From HK1 sp965215295 (GTDB lineage Bacteria; Pseudomonadota; Gammaproteobacteria; HK1): 64,000 bases of DNA. Location: contig OZ244045.1 in assembly GCA_965215295.1 (NCBI GenBank), positions 930,001 to 994,000 on the forward strand. Reading direction: 5' to 3'. Made by a program: the position numbers and the translations under genes. The notes beneath the pieces are model-generated. The model was not told the origin of the DNA. It saw only the letters and a program-made list of their open reading frames with translations, and did no database searches. How positions within the stretch are numbered: the first letter of the stretch is position 1; the number at the start of each line of letters is the position of its first letter. Positions 43,077 through 52,038 of the stretch are shown piece after piece.

Positions 43077-43391
43077 TCACCCGCGCCCGGCCTTCTCCTC
43101 GTGGCCGGAGATCCCGAACCGCCGAACCAGCTCGCGGGTGACCGCCTCGGGGTGCGTGCCGCGCGCCGCGAGCAACACCAGGCAGTGGAACCACAGGTCC
43201 GCAACCTCGTGCACGAGCGCGTCGCGATCGCCTTCCTTGCCGGCGATGACCACCTCGACCGCCTCCTCGCCCACCTTCTTCAGAACGGCGTCGATTCCGC
43301 CCGCGTGGAGCGACGCGACGTAGGACTCGTCAGCGGATGCGTTCCTGCGCGCCTCGATGATCTCGGCGAGCCGGTTCAGGACGTCGTCCAT
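43077..43391 (-). CDS. hisE: Phosphoribosyl-ATP pyrophosphatase HisE
   Basis: The 104-residue protein has the MazG-like HisE pattern (LKKVGEEAVEVVIAGKEGDR, HEVADLWFHCLVLLA) with the acidic residues that bind Mg-pyrophosphate. It converts phosphoribosyl-ATP to phosphoribosyl-AMP, step two of histidine synthesis. Its ATG overlaps the hisI stop (ATGA). Confidence 0.94.
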   Translation of the reverse strand: MDDVLNRLAEIIEARRNASADESYVASLHAGGIDAVLKKVGEEAVEVVIAGKEGDRDALVHEVADLWFHCLVLLAARGTHPEAVTRELVRRFGISGHEEKAGRG

Positions 43392-43783
43392 CACCCGGCC
43401 CCGCCGTAGATCCGGTCCGGCGACTTCAGCACCGGCTCCACCTCGATCCATCGACCGTCTTCGAAGCGCCGGTAGAAGCACCGTTCGCGCCCGGTATGGC
43501 ACGCGATGCCTCCCACCTGCTCGACCACCAGCGCCAGCGTGTCCCCGTCGCAGTCGAGGCGGATCTCGCGCACCCGCTGCTCGTGGCCGGACTGTTCGCC
43601 CTTGCGCCAGAGGCGGTCTCGCGACCGTGACCAGTACACCGCCCGACCTTCGCGCACGGTGCGTTCCAGTGCCTCGCGGTTCATCCACGCCATCATGAGC
43701 GGCCGTCCGGAATGGACGTCCTCCACCACGCATGGCGCCAGTCCCTGCGCGTTCCAGCGCACCTCGTCGAGCCAGGAGGTCAT
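43391..43783 (-). CDS. hisI: Phosphoribosyl-AMP cyclohydrolase HisI
   Basis: The 130-residue protein shows the HisI core (VLMMAWMNREAL-like, AVYWSRSRDRLWRKGEQSGH) and zinc ligands in RLDCDGD and IACHTGRERCFYR. It opens the purine ring of phosphoribosyl-AMP. Start ATG 43783 (MTSWLDEVRW) matches the family; an ATG 12 codons upstream (43819) is an alternative, and neither has a strong ribosome-binding site. It is separate from hisE, not fused. No hisF is seen upstream. Confidence 0.93.
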   Translation of the reverse strand: MTSWLDEVRWNAQGLAPCVVEDVHSGRPLMMAWMNREALERTVREGRAVYWSRSRDRLWRKGEQSGHEQRVREIRLDCDGDTLALVVEQVGGIACHTGRERCFYRRFEDGRWIEVEPVLKSPDRIYGGAG

Positions 43784-44006
43784 CGGATTCAGCGTGACTC
43801 GGGGCCGGGCCGCGCCCATGGCGGGCCGGCGATGATACACGACCCGCGGCGGCGGTCCGGCGGGCGCGGAGCGCTTCCGGACGATGCCGGGCCGCGCCCC
43901 CGGCCGCCCGGTGCCAAGGAAGGAACGCGACCTGTTTGACGCCATTGCCGCCTTCCCCGCCCTGCACGCTGCCGCGCTGCGTGCGACCAAGGGAAAGCGC
44001 CGGCAG

Positions 44007-44627
44007 CTACCAGATCTCGCTCGTCTCCAGACGGAATCCATGCAGCACCGGGTCGGCGGATACGCTCTCCGGCTCGTCGAGGCGTTCCACCGGCGCCCCC
44101 GGACGGTGGACGAATACCTGCCGGCCCGGGGGATCGATCAGCCAGCCGAGCCGCACGCCGTTGTCCGTGTACTCGCGCATCTTGTCCTGAAACACGCGCA
44201 GGCTGTCTGTCGGGGAGCGGAGCTCGATGACGAAATCGGGGCACAGGGGGAGGAACTTCACGCGTTGCTCGGCACTGAGGGCAGTCAGGCGGGTGTGATC
44301 GACCCAGGACGCATCCGGTGAGCGAACCGCACCGTTGGGCAGCACGAAGCCGCCGGATGAGTCGAACGCCGTACCCGTCCCGTCCCGCCTGGCCCAAATC
44401 CACAGTTGCGCCGTGATCCCCGCGTTCTTCTCACTGGTGTCTCCTCCCGCCGGCGACATGATCAGCAGTCCCCCCCGAGCGGTCCGCTCGATGCGCAGCT
44501 CCCGGTTGAGCTGACAGAATTCGTAGAGCTGGTCGTCCGTGAGATGCAGGACCGGCGAGAGATGGACGAGCAGAGTGGTGGTCTCCGCGGACACCGGGGC
44601 ATGGAGGTGCTGGGGCGCCGTGCTCAT
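44007..44627 (-). CDS. Uma2-family (DUF820) putative endonuclease
   Basis: The 206-residue protein has the PD-(D/E)xK-like Uma2 pattern: RIERTARGGLLIMSPAGGDT, SPDASWVDHTRL, then CPDFVIELRSPTDS and the final WLIDPPGRQVFVHRP. D and E in PDFVIEL are the predicted catalytic residues. Uma2 proteins are widespread, often in many copies per genome, and their role is unclear. Start ATG 44627 is the beginning of the homologous region. It is isolated, without obvious partner. Confidence 0.82.
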   Translation of the reverse strand: MSTAPQHLHAPVSAETTTLLVHLSPVLHLTDDQLYEFCQLNRELRIERTARGGLLIMSPAGGDTSEKNAGITAQLWIWARRDGTGTAFDSSGGFVLPNGAVRSPDASWVDHTRLTALSAEQRVKFLPLCPDFVIELRSPTDSLRVFQDKMREYTDNGVRLGWLIDPPGRQVFVHRPGAPVERLDEPESVSADPVLHGFRLETSEIW

Positions 44628-44979
44628 GGGTCTCCGCCGCTCCCGAGAGGATCGCCATCGGGAGTACAGCGTACCGTGATCGCACCATCGATGCACATGC
44701 CGGAGACAGGGCGAATTCGTCCCCGGACGTCCTTGATAGCCGCCGGACGGCGCAGCTCCTTGACGCAGGGACTCTTCCTTCGGTTGGCGACGACTTCGGG
44801 CGGGACGAGGACGGTGTGTGCGGATTCCGTCGGGACCACTTCACCTTCGTCTTCCGGCACAAGGCTTCATGGACCCGGGACCATGGCGCCGCGGCGCCTG
44901 CGGTGCGGGCGCGTCCCGCCTTGACCGTCTCCGCGAGCCGCCGCGACACTACGCGCGTCGCACAACCGGCATCCGGACC
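44628..44979. other. Intergenic region, Uma2 / NDUFA9-like gene
   Basis: 352 bp between divergent genes. Short open frames are present on both strands but show no family features or good start sites. No promoter could be assigned with confidence. Confidence 0.4.
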
Positions 44980-45942
44980 ATGACCGCGAAACGGATCGCG
45001 ATTCTCGGCGGCTCAGGCTTCGTCGGCAGCCACCTCGTGGCCGCGCTCACCCGCGAAGGGCACGAGACCCGCGTGTTCACGCGGCGGCGCAGCCGCTCGC
45101 GGCCGTTGCTGGTGATGCCGACCTGCGAGGTCGTCGAGACGGACGTCCACCAGGCATCGAATCTGGATGCGCACCTCGCGGGCTGCGACGCGGTGGTCAA
45201 CCTCGCCGGGATCCTGAACGAGCACGCCGGACCCGGCGACCGGTTCCGGGACGTGCACACCGCGTTGCCCGGCAAGCTCGTCGAGGCCTGCCGGCGCCAC
45301 CGCATCGAACGAATGCTGCACATGAGCGCGCTCGGGGTGGGCGCCAACGCGCCCAGCCGGTACCTGCGCACGAAGTTCCACGGCGAAGAGGCGGCGCACG
45401 CGGGACAAGCCCACGGCATCGCGGTCACGAGCTTTCGGCCGAGCGTCGTCTTCGGACCCGGCGACAGCTTCTTCAACCGGTTCGCGGGCCTGCTCGCGCT
45501 GTCGCCGTTCGTGTTCCCGCTCGCCTGCCCGGAGGCGCGCTTCGCGCCGGTGTACGTCGGAGACGTGGTCCGGGCGTTCCTCGCCGCGCTCGGCGACGAT
45601 GCGACGGCCGGCCAGCGCTACGAGCTGTGCGGGCCACGCACGTACACGCTTCGCGAGCTGGTCGCCTGTACCGCCCGGTTCACCGGCCGGCGGCGCCTCG
45701 TCGTCGGGCTGGGCGACCGCCTGTCGCGGCTGCAAGGGCAGGTGCTGGAACGGATCCCCGGCAAGCCGTTCAGCACCGACAACTACCTGTCGACGAAGTG
45801 CGACAGCGTCTGCTCCAGCAACGGCCTGGAACGGCTCGGGATCGCACCGCGCAGCGTGGAGAGCATCGTGCCGGGGTATCTCGGGGCGGACGAGCGGAAC
45901 TCGTGGCTCGGCCGCCTGCGCGCGTCCGCCTGGCGCGGCTGA
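44980..45942 (+). CDS. NAD(P)-binding protein of the NDUFA9/atypical SDR type
   Basis: The 320-residue protein starts MTAKRIAILGGSGFVGSHLV, with the GGSGFVG dinucleotide loop of extended/atypical short-chain dehydrogenases. VNLAGILNE, SALGVGANAPSRYLRTKFHG and SFRPSVVFGPGDSF are typical of the complex I NDUFA9-like group. These proteins often have no catalytic Tyr-Lys dyad and may act in quinone synthesis or as structural NAD(P) proteins. ATG 44980 is the natural beginning of the fold. A convergent uppP follows. Confidence 0.85.
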   Translation: MTAKRIAILGGSGFVGSHLVAALTREGHETRVFTRRRSRSRPLLVMPTCEVVETDVHQASNLDAHLAGCDAVVNLAGILNEHAGPGDRFRDVHTALPGKLVEACRRHRIERMLHMSALGVGANAPSRYLRTKFHGEEAAHAGQAHGIAVTSFRPSVVFGPGDSFFNRFAGLLALSPFVFPLACPEARFAPVYVGDVVRAFLAALGDDATAGQRYELCGPRTYTLRELVACTARFTGRRRLVVGLGDRLSRLQGQVLERIPGKPFSTDNYLSTKCDSVCSSNGLERLGIAPRSVESIVPGYLGADERNSWLGRLRASAWRG

Positions 45943-46048
45943 CCGCACCGGTCGAACGTCCGGAGCCGCGTACCGGGACGCGCCGTCTCCGACCGCGTCC
46001 CGGGCGCCGGAACGGGCGGCGGCGCGCCGATCCGGCGCCGGCCCGGCA

Positions 46049-46840
46049 TCAGGCGAAGAGCCACAGCAGCACCGTGCCGAGCACCAGGCGGTAGGCGACG
46101 AACGGCGCGAAGCCGATGCGCGCCACCAGGCGCAGGAATGCGTGGATGCACGCATAGGCGCAGAGCGCGGCGACCAGCGTGCCCAGGACGAGCGTGGACC
46201 ATTGCGCATCCGCCGCGCCGGCCGCGAGCCGAAGCGTCTCGTACCCTCCCGCCATCGCGATCGCCGGCGCCGACAGCAGGAAGGAGAATCGAGCCGAGGC
46301 GGACGGGGTGAGGCCGACGAGGAGGCCGGCGGTCATCGTGATGCCGGCTCGGGACGTCCCGGGCACGAGTGCGATGGCCTGCGCGCAGCCGATCACCACC
46401 GCGTCCCGAATGCCGATGGACTCGATGGGGCGGCTCTTCGCTCCGGTGCGCTCCGCCGCCAGCAGCAGCAGCCCGAATCCGATGGTGGCGACGGCGATGA
46501 CGAGCGGATCGCGCAACGATTCCGGGATTCCGGCCCTCACGACGAGGCCCCCCACCGCGACGGGGATGCTCGCGATCACGATCAGCCATCCGAGCCGGAC
46601 CCGTCCCCCGCCCTCCTCCGGCCCGCGGCGCCCGTCGCGCAGCATCCGCATGAAGTCCCGGCGGAAGTAGATCAGCACCGCGGCGAGAGAGCCGACGTGG
46701 ACCGCGACGTCGAAGGCGAGCCCCTGATCGGGCCAGCCGGTCAGCGCCGGCACCAGAACGAGGTGGGCGGCACTCGAGATCGGGAGGAACTCGGTCAGGC
46801 CCTGGACCGACGCGAGGACGAGGACCTGCCACCATTCCAT
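46049..46840 (-). CDS. uppP: Undecaprenyl-diphosphatase UppP (BacA)
   Basis: The 263-residue integral membrane protein carries the two UppP motifs: GLTEFLPISSAAHL near residue 14 (Glu-rich motif) and PGTSRAGITMTAGL near residue 160 (PGxSRxG active site). It recycles undecaprenyl pyrophosphate to the monophosphate carrier for cell-wall and O-chain synthesis; the GT-C transferases at the left end also depend on polyprenyl carriers. Confidence 0.94.
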   Translation of the reverse strand: MEWWQVLVLASVQGLTEFLPISSAAHLVLVPALTGWPDQGLAFDVAVHVGSLAAVLIYFRRDFMRMLRDGRRGPEEGGGRVRLGWLIVIASIPVAVGGLVVRAGIPESLRDPLVIAVATIGFGLLLLAAERTGAKSRPIESIGIRDAVVIGCAQAIALVPGTSRAGITMTAGLLVGLTPSASARFSFLLSAPAIAMAGGYETLRLAAGAADAQWSTLVLGTLVAALCAYACIHAFLRLVARIGFAPFVAYRLVLGTVLLWLFA

Positions 46841-46992
46841 CGAGCTTGAACCCTGGTGTGAAGCGACTGAACGCGGGGAGCGCGTCCCCGAGCGGCCGGC
46901 GCCCGTGGAATCCCGCCCCCGTGTTCACGAGGGCAGGCCGTGCGCGGGGGTCCCCACGGCCCGGCCCGCGCCGTCCCGCACCCGCTCCGGGT

Positions 46993-48156
46993 TCACAGGC
47001 GGGTACGGTGGTCCCGCCCGGAGAAGCCGGCGAGAGGGTATCGGATGCCGCGGGCGAGTGCCATGACCTTGACCGCCTCGCCCATCTCCCCGGGCAAGGT
47101 CAACTGCTTGATCCGGGCGGCCGAGCGGACGAACTCGGGGCTCCCCGGCTCGACGTCGGCAACCAGGTCGAGCAGTCCGCACCCCAGGAGGAACTCGCCC
47201 TGGGTGGTGAAGCCCGCCACCTCGAGGTCGCAGGCGCGCGCGAGGGCGGTGAAATCGACGTGCGCGCTGATGTCCTGCAGGCCGCACAGCACGAGGGGAT
47301 CGTCGTGCCGGCGATGCCGGAAATGGCAGCGCAGCGTGCCCCCGCGGCGGTCGGGATGGTAGAGCTCGCGCCGCGGGTACCCGTAGTCCATGAGGAGCAC
47401 GAGGCCGCGGTCCACCCGCTCCGCGACGCTCGCGGCCCAGGCGTCCCGCGCCGGCCCGATCTCGGAGACGTACCCGGGGGGAAGCCGGTATCCGAGCTCG
47501 TGCTGCAGCGACTCCACCGCCTCGGCCAGCCACGGCTCGGCGGGCTGCGGACACCAGACCGGCCTGCCGTGGTCGAACCCGACGCAGTGCGCGATGACGC
47601 CCTTCGAGGTCATCTCGAACCGCTCGACCGGCAGGGCGTCGACGACCTCGTTGGCGAGCACCACCCCGCGGAAGCCGGGCTCGGGGAGCGCATCGAGCCA
47701 GCTCGTCCTCGCCAGCGCATCGGGCGCCTGCGCCGCAATCGTCTCCCGCTGCCGGGCCGCGAGCGCACCGCTCGGCTCCAGGATGCGGTACCGGACCTCT
47801 CCCGCCGGCGCCAGCTCGGCCAGCATCTGCGCCGCCATCCGCCCCGAGCCGGCGCCGATCTCGACGACCTCTCCCGCATCGATCGACGCCAGGACCTGCG
47901 CGACCTGGCGCGCCACGGCGCGCGCGAACAGCGGCGACAGCTCGGGGGCGGTGACGAAGTCGCCGCCGGCTCCGAAGGTGCGCCAGCCGGCCCGGTAGTA
48001 GCCCAGCCGGGGAGCGTGGAGCGCCATCTCCATGTACCTGGAGAACGGGATCGCCCCGCCGCCGGCCTCGACCTCGGCCCGCACGAGGGCGTGCATCCGC
48101 TCGAGGTGCGTCCGTTCGCCGGCATCGAGGCCGGGGAGTCCGGGCGGCGGCCGCAT
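46993..48156 (-). CDS. MidA/NDUFAF7-like SAM-dependent methyltransferase
   Basis: The 387-residue protein has the COG1565 pattern: IPFSRYMEMALHAPRLGYY near residue 37, GDFVTAPELSPLFARAVARQ, then the SAM loop EIGAGSGRMAAQML, and LANEVVDALPVERFE. The mitochondrial homologue dimethylates an arginine of a complex I subunit; the bacterial substrate is less certain. GAGGAGGG precedes two consecutive ATG codons and the second (48156) has the better spacing. It is divergent from the SDR gene. Confidence 0.88.
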   Translation of the reverse strand: MRPPPGLPGLDAGERTHLERMHALVRAEVEAGGGAIPFSRYMEMALHAPRLGYYRAGWRTFGAGGDFVTAPELSPLFARAVARQVAQVLASIDAGEVVEIGAGSGRMAAQMLAELAPAGEVRYRILEPSGALAARQRETIAAQAPDALARTSWLDALPEPGFRGVVLANEVVDALPVERFEMTSKGVIAHCVGFDHGRPVWCPQPAEPWLAEAVESLQHELGYRLPPGYVSEIGPARDAWAASVAERVDRGLVLLMDYGYPRRELYHPDRRGGTLRCHFRHRRHDDPLVLCGLQDISAHVDFTALARACDLEVAGFTTQGEFLLGCGLLDLVADVEPGSPEFVRSAARIKQLTLPGEMGEAVKVMALARGIRYPLAGFSGRDHRTRL

Positions 48157-48377
48157 CATCCCTCCTCGGCGCGCACCGCCGGTATCATGGCGTGCCCGAT
48201 GGGAGGAGCTTTCGAACTCGTGCGGACCCCGCTTCGGATGTCGACGTCTTCCTTGCGCCGCGATGGTCGCGGCGAACCACTCCACCGGGTTCGCCCGCCC
48301 GTACCGGCAGGGACCGGTCCCGGCCCGGGGTCCGAGGCGGGCGCCGGCGCCTCGAATTGCCGGGCGCGGGCGGGCGG

Positions 48378-49139
48378 GTGAGCGCGGCGGCCGGGGCCCG
48401 CGGCGGCGTGGCGCTCGTCACCGGGGCCGCGCGGCGCATCGGCGCGGCGGTGGTGCGATGCCTGCATCGGCGCGGCCTCGACGTCGTCGTGCACTACCGC
48501 ACGTCGCGCGCCGACGCGCAGGCCCTCGCCCGCGCCCTGGAGCGCGAGCGGCCGGGAACGGCGACGACGTTCGGCTGCGACCTCCTGGACCCCGGCGCCG
48601 CCGAACGGCTCGTCGCCCACGCCGTCTCGCGGTTCGGTGCGCTCGACGTGCTGGTCAACAACGCTTCGAGCTTCTACCCGACGCCGCTCGACACCGTCAC
48701 GGAGGCGGAGTTCGACGATCTGATCGGCACCAACCTCAAGGTCCCGTTCTTCCTCGGCAAGGCCGCCGCGCCGTTCCTGGCCGCCCGCCGCGGCGCGATC
48801 GTGAACCTTGCCGACATCCATGGACGCAGCCCCGCCGCGGGCTACCCCGCGTACTGCTCGGCGAAGGCCGGACTGATCATGCTCACCCGTGCGCTGGCGC
48901 TGGAGCTCGGACCGGAGGTCCGGGTGAACGCGGTCGCTCCCGGCATCGCGTTGTGGCCCGACGGCGATGCCGACGTGCGGGCCCGCGAGAGAGCCGAGCA
49001 GCTCGTTCCCCTGCGCCGGTCCGGTTCCGCCGAAGAGGTCGCGGACGCGGTGGCGTGGCTTGCCCTCGATGCGTCGTATACGACGGGAGAGACGATCGCG
49101 GTCGATGGCGGCCGGGGGATCGCCGCGGTCGAGGCCTGA
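48378..49139 (+). CDS. Pteridine-reductase-like short-chain dehydrogenase
   Basis: The 253-residue SDR has the NADP loop VALVTGAARRIGAAVVRCL (the TGxxxRIG with Arg common to FolM/PTR1), NNAS at the usual place, catalytic Tyr and Lys in YPAYCSAKAGL, and Ser replaced by Asp/Ile around NLADIHG, as in pteridine reductases. It probably reduces dihydropterin/dihydrofolate. GTG 48378 is chosen because the fold begins immediately after; longer in-frame starts give only Arg/Pro-rich sequence. folB for folate synthesis lies nearby (50 kb). Confidence 0.82.
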   Translation: MSAAAGARGGVALVTGAARRIGAAVVRCLHRRGLDVVVHYRTSRADAQALARALERERPGTATTFGCDLLDPGAAERLVAHAVSRFGALDVLVNNASSFYPTPLDTVTEAEFDDLIGTNLKVPFFLGKAAAPFLAARRGAIVNLADIHGRSPAAGYPAYCSAKAGLIMLTRALALELGPEVRVNAVAPGIALWPDGDADVRARERAEQLVPLRRSGSAEEVADAVAWLALDASYTTGETIAVDGGRGIAAVEA

Positions 49140-49206
49140 GCCGCGGCTTGCGGACGGCCGGGGACGGAAGGCCGCCCGTGCGGCCGGCTCCGGCGCACTC
49201 GGCCGC

Positions 49207-49749
49207 TCATGGCGCCGCGCGGCGGCGGATCACGTCGGTGTGGGTTCCGAACGCGCCGCCGCGGCGATCCCGGAACCACAGCTCCAGGGTCCGCGTGATG
49301 GCCGGGAACGCGATCTCGTCCCACGGCACGTCGGCCTCGTCGAAGAGGCGCGCGTCCAGGCTCTCGGCGCCCGGCGAGAACGACCCGTGCGCGAGGCGGC
49401 CCCGGAACATCACGTAGACCTGGCTGATCCGGGGGATGTCGAGACAGGCGAACAGGGCCTCGACCTCCACCCTGGCGTTCGCCTCTTCGAGCGTCTCCCG
49501 CACCGCCGCCTCCTCCATCGTCTCGCCGTTCTCCATGAACCCGGCCGGCAGCGTCCACAGCCCCGAGCGCGGCTCGATCGCACGGCGGCAGAGCAGAATC
49601 CCTCCCTCGTGCTCCGGAACGCATCCCGCGACGATCTTCGGATTCTGGTAGTGGATGGTCCCGCAGGCGTCGCAGACGTGGCGCGGACGGTCGTCGCCGG
49701 GTGGAACGCGCCGCACCACCGGCGCCGCGCACCGGGAGCAGAAATTCAC
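49207..49749 (-). CDS. Nudix hydrolase with N-terminal zinc ribbon
   Basis: The 180-residue protein begins with a Cys4 zinc ribbon (CSRC and CDAC, residues 4-29), followed by a Nudix domain with the box GFMENGETMEEAAVRETLEE (GX5EX7REUXEEXGU, slightly altered at the end: NARV). Zinc-ribbon Nudix enzymes include NudC-like NADH pyrophosphatases and other nucleotide diphosphate hydrolases; the short length fits the latter. GTG start has GGAGG 5 nt before it. Confidence 0.87.
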   Translation of the reverse strand: MNFCSRCAAPVVRRVPPGDDRPRHVCDACGTIHYQNPKIVAGCVPEHEGGILLCRRAIEPRSGLWTLPAGFMENGETMEEAAVRETLEEANARVEVEALFACLDIPRISQVYVMFRGRLAHGSFSPGAESLDARLFDEADVPWDEIAFPAITRTLELWFRDRRGGAFGTHTDVIRRRAAP

Positions 49750-49760
49750 CGGGGCCTCCT

Positions 49761-49820
49761 CCCCGCCGGCCTTCTCCCCGCTGGCCTTTTCCCCGCTGGC
49801 CTTCTCCCCGTCGACCTTCT
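49761..49820. repeat. Four 15-bp tandem units
   Basis: Units of the type CCCCGCTGGCCTTCT at 49761, 49776, 49791 and 49806 lie in the 175-bp gap between the Nudix gene and folB, right before the Nudix start on the minus strand. Confidence 0.8.
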
Positions 49821-49924
49821 CTCCGCCGTCCGCGCCCGGCGCCGACGATGCGGCACCACCGGCGCCGGAGGCGCGCGCCGCCCGGAACGGACGCCGGTTC
49901 CCGCCCCGCGCCGCGCCCGTCCGG

Positions 49925-50284
49925 TCATTGCGGTTCGCGCCTCCGCTCGATGATGATTCCGACCCCCGCCGCGCCGCGCAGGGCGCCGACCTTGTTCAGC
50001 TTCACCCGCACCCATGGCGCCCGGAACTCGTCGAGCACGAGCGCCGCGATGCGCTCGGCGAGCGTCTCCACCAGCAGGAAGCTCGATCCGCCCACGAACT
50101 CCTGCACGCGCTTTGATACCGCCTTGTAGTCGAGCGCATCCGCGACGTCGTCGCTTGCCGCGGCCCGCGCGACGTCGGCGCCCATCTCCAGATCGATGAC
50201 CACCGGCTGCCTGAACCGGCGTTCCCAGTCGTAGACGCCGATGACGGTCTCGACCCGTAGCGTTTCGATGAAGATGATGTCCAG
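49925..50284 (-). CDS. folB: Dihydroneopterin aldolase FolB, probable CTG start
   Basis: The 119-residue protein DIIFIETLRVETVIGVYDWE continues RRFRQPVVIDLEM, an excellent FolB match, with the active Glu (IGVYDWE) and Lys (VRVKLNKVGALRG). It cleaves dihydroneopterin in folate synthesis. The codon where FolB normally has its initiator Met is CTG (50284), preceded by GGGGAGAG; no ATG, GTG or TTG exists near in frame. A rare CTG start is therefore inferred. It is divergent from plsY. Confidence 0.87.
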   Translation of the reverse strand: MDIIFIETLRVETVIGVYDWERRFRQPVVIDLEMGADVARAAASDDVADALDYKAVSKRVQEFVGGSSFLLVETLAERIAALVLDEFRAPWVRVKLNKVGALRGAAGVGIIIERRREPQ

Positions 50285-50407
50285 AGCGCTCTCCCCTCGA
50301 CACGTTCCGTCCCGGCCGCCGCCGGCGCGGGAAACTCTACCCGCTCCGCACCGCACGCGCATGCCGGGTACTTGACCGGTTCCCCGGTGCGCCGGTCCAA
50401 TGGCGCG

Positions 50408-51004
50408 ATGATCGATGCCGCGGTCGTGCTCGTCGCCTACCTCGTCGGATCGATCGCTTCGGCGATCCTCGTGTGCCGTGCGATGGGCCTGCCCGACCCC
50501 CGCGGCGCGGGGTCCGGCAATCCGGGCGCGACGAACCTCCTGCGCATCGCCGGCAAGGGACCCGCCGCGCTGACGCTCGCCGGCGACATCCTGAAAGGGG
50601 TCGTGCCGGTGCTCCTGGCCGGCAGCCTGTCGCGCTCGGCGACCGTCGAGGCGCTCGCGGCGCTTGCCGCCTTCCTGGGCCACCTCTATCCGCTGTATTT
50701 CCGCTTTCGGGGCGGCAAGGGGATGGCGACCGCGCTCGGTGCGATCACCGCGCTGGCCTGGCCGGTCGCCGGCGTCATGTGCGCGCTCTGGCTCGCGGTC
50801 GCGAGCGCGACCCGCTACTCCTCGCTCGCTTCGATGACCGCCGCGCTCGGCGCTCCGGTCGCGGCGCTGTGGCTCGCGCCGCATCCCTCGGCCCCGGCCG
50901 TCCTCGCGGTCATTGCGGCACTGCTGCTGTGGCGCCATCGAGGGAACATCGGCAGGCTCGCCCGCGGCACCGAACGCCGGATCGGACAGCGCGCGGATAC
51001 GTAG
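50408..51004 (+). CDS. plsY: Glycerol-3-phosphate acyltransferase PlsY
   Basis: The 198-residue membrane protein has the three PlsY motifs: YLVGSIASAILV near the start, DPRGAGSGNPGATNLLR, and LYFRFRGGKGMAT (GGKG). It transfers acyl groups from acyl-phosphate to glycerol-3-phosphate, the first step of phospholipid synthesis. ATG 50408 fits; an upstream ATG adds 12 residues. It is convergent with tsaD, a common gene pair with folB/plsY in proteobacteria. Confidence 0.93.
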   Translation: MIDAAVVLVAYLVGSIASAILVCRAMGLPDPRGAGSGNPGATNLLRIAGKGPAALTLAGDILKGVVPVLLAGSLSRSATVEALAALAAFLGHLYPLYFRFRGGKGMATALGAITALAWPVAGVMCALWLAVASATRYSSLASMTAALGAPVAALWLAPHPSAPAVLAVIAALLLWRHRGNIGRLARGTERRIGQRADT

Positions 51005-51018
51005 CCGGGGGAACCGGC

Positions 51019-52038
51019 TCAACCGCCGGGCGGCTCCAGCTCCTCCAGCGCCCAGCGCGCCCGCGCACCGAACCGGAGGGGCTCGCCCCCCCCGTGGCGA
51101 AGCCGGCAGCATCCCGCGTACGCGATCATCGCCCCGTTGTCGGTGCACAGCTCGGGGCGCGGGTAGCTCACCGCCGCGCCTTCGCGCCCCGCCATGTCGG
51201 CGAGCGCCGCACGCAGCCGCCGGTTCGCGCCGACTCCGCCGGAGACGACCAGCGCGGGCAGCCCGGTCGCCCGCAGGGCCCGCCGGCACTTGATGACCAG
51301 CGTGTCGACGACCGCGTCCTCGAACGCGCGCGCGACATCGGCCAGGAACTGCCCGTCGCGTGGTCCGCCCGCGAGCGTATTCAGCGCAAACGTCTTCAGG
51401 CCGCTGAAGCTGAGGTCCAGTCCGGGGCGGTCCGTCATGGGACGGGGGAACCGGAAACGGCCGGGGTCGCCTCCGCGGGCCAGCTCCGCGAGCGCCGGTC
51501 CGCCGGGGTACGGCAGCCCGAGCAGGGTCGCGACCTTGTCGAACGCCTCGCCTGCCGCGTCGTCGAGCGATTCGCCGAGGACCTCGTACGCGCCGACCCC
51601 CTCGACCCCGACGAGCTGCGTGTGCCCGCCCGAGACGAGCAGGGCGAGAAACGGAAACGCAGGGGGGTCCGGTTCCAGCATCGGGGCGAGCAGATGGCCT
51701 TCCATGTGGTGCACCCCGAGCGCCGGCACCCCCCACGCGCAGGCGACGCTCCGGCCGAATGCGGCGCCGACCAGCAACGCCCCGACCAGCCCGGGGCCGG
51801 CGGTGTAGGCTACCGCGCCGATGTCCGCGGGTCCCGAGCCCGACTCGTCCAGCACGTGTCGAACCAGCCGCGGCAGCCGCCGCACGTGGTCGCGCGAGGC
51901 GAGCTCCGGCACCACTCCTCCGAACTCGGCGTGAATCGCGATCTGGCTGTGCACGGCATGGGCGAGCAGGCCACGCGTGGCGTCGCAGACCGCAACGCCG
52001 GTCTCGTCGCAGGAGGTCTCGATTCCGAGGACGCGCAT
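51019..52038 (-). CDS. tsaD: tRNA N6-threonylcarbamoyladenosine synthase subunit TsaD
   Basis: The 339-residue protein starts MRVLGIETSCDETGVAVCDA and has the metal-binding HMEGH (residues about 110-114), GGHTQLV and the ATP motif VSGGVGANRRLR. It transfers the threonylcarbamoyl group to A37 of ANN-decoding tRNAs. ATG 52038 is exact for the family. Standard order plsY-folB-tsaD-rpsU surrounds it. Confidence 0.95.
   Translation of the reverse strand: MRVLGIETSCDETGVAVCDATRGLLAHAVHSQIAIHAEFGGVVPELASRDHVRRLPRLVRHVLDESGSGPADIGAVAYTAGPGLVGALLVGAAFGRSVACAWGVPALGVHHMEGHLLAPMLEPDPPAFPFLALLVSGGHTQLVGVEGVGAYEVLGESLDDAAGEAFDKVATLLGLPYPGGPALAELARGGDPGRFRFPRPMTDRPGLDLSFSGLKTFALNTLAGGPRDGQFLADVARAFEDAVVDTLVIKCRRALRATGLPALVVSGGVGANRRLRAALADMAGREGAAVSYPRPELCTDNGAMIAYAGCCRLRHGGGEPLRFGARARWALEELEPPGG

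Noticed and set aside
43077..43967. Long frame through hisE that continues upstream over hisI
   Set aside because: The upstream part is out of frame with hisI and Arg/Gly-rich; hisE starts at the ATG overlapping the hisI stop.
44624..44860. 78-codon minus-strand frame upstream of the Uma2 gene
   Set aside because: No recognisable family, weak start context, and overlap with the Uma2 start; not called as a gene.
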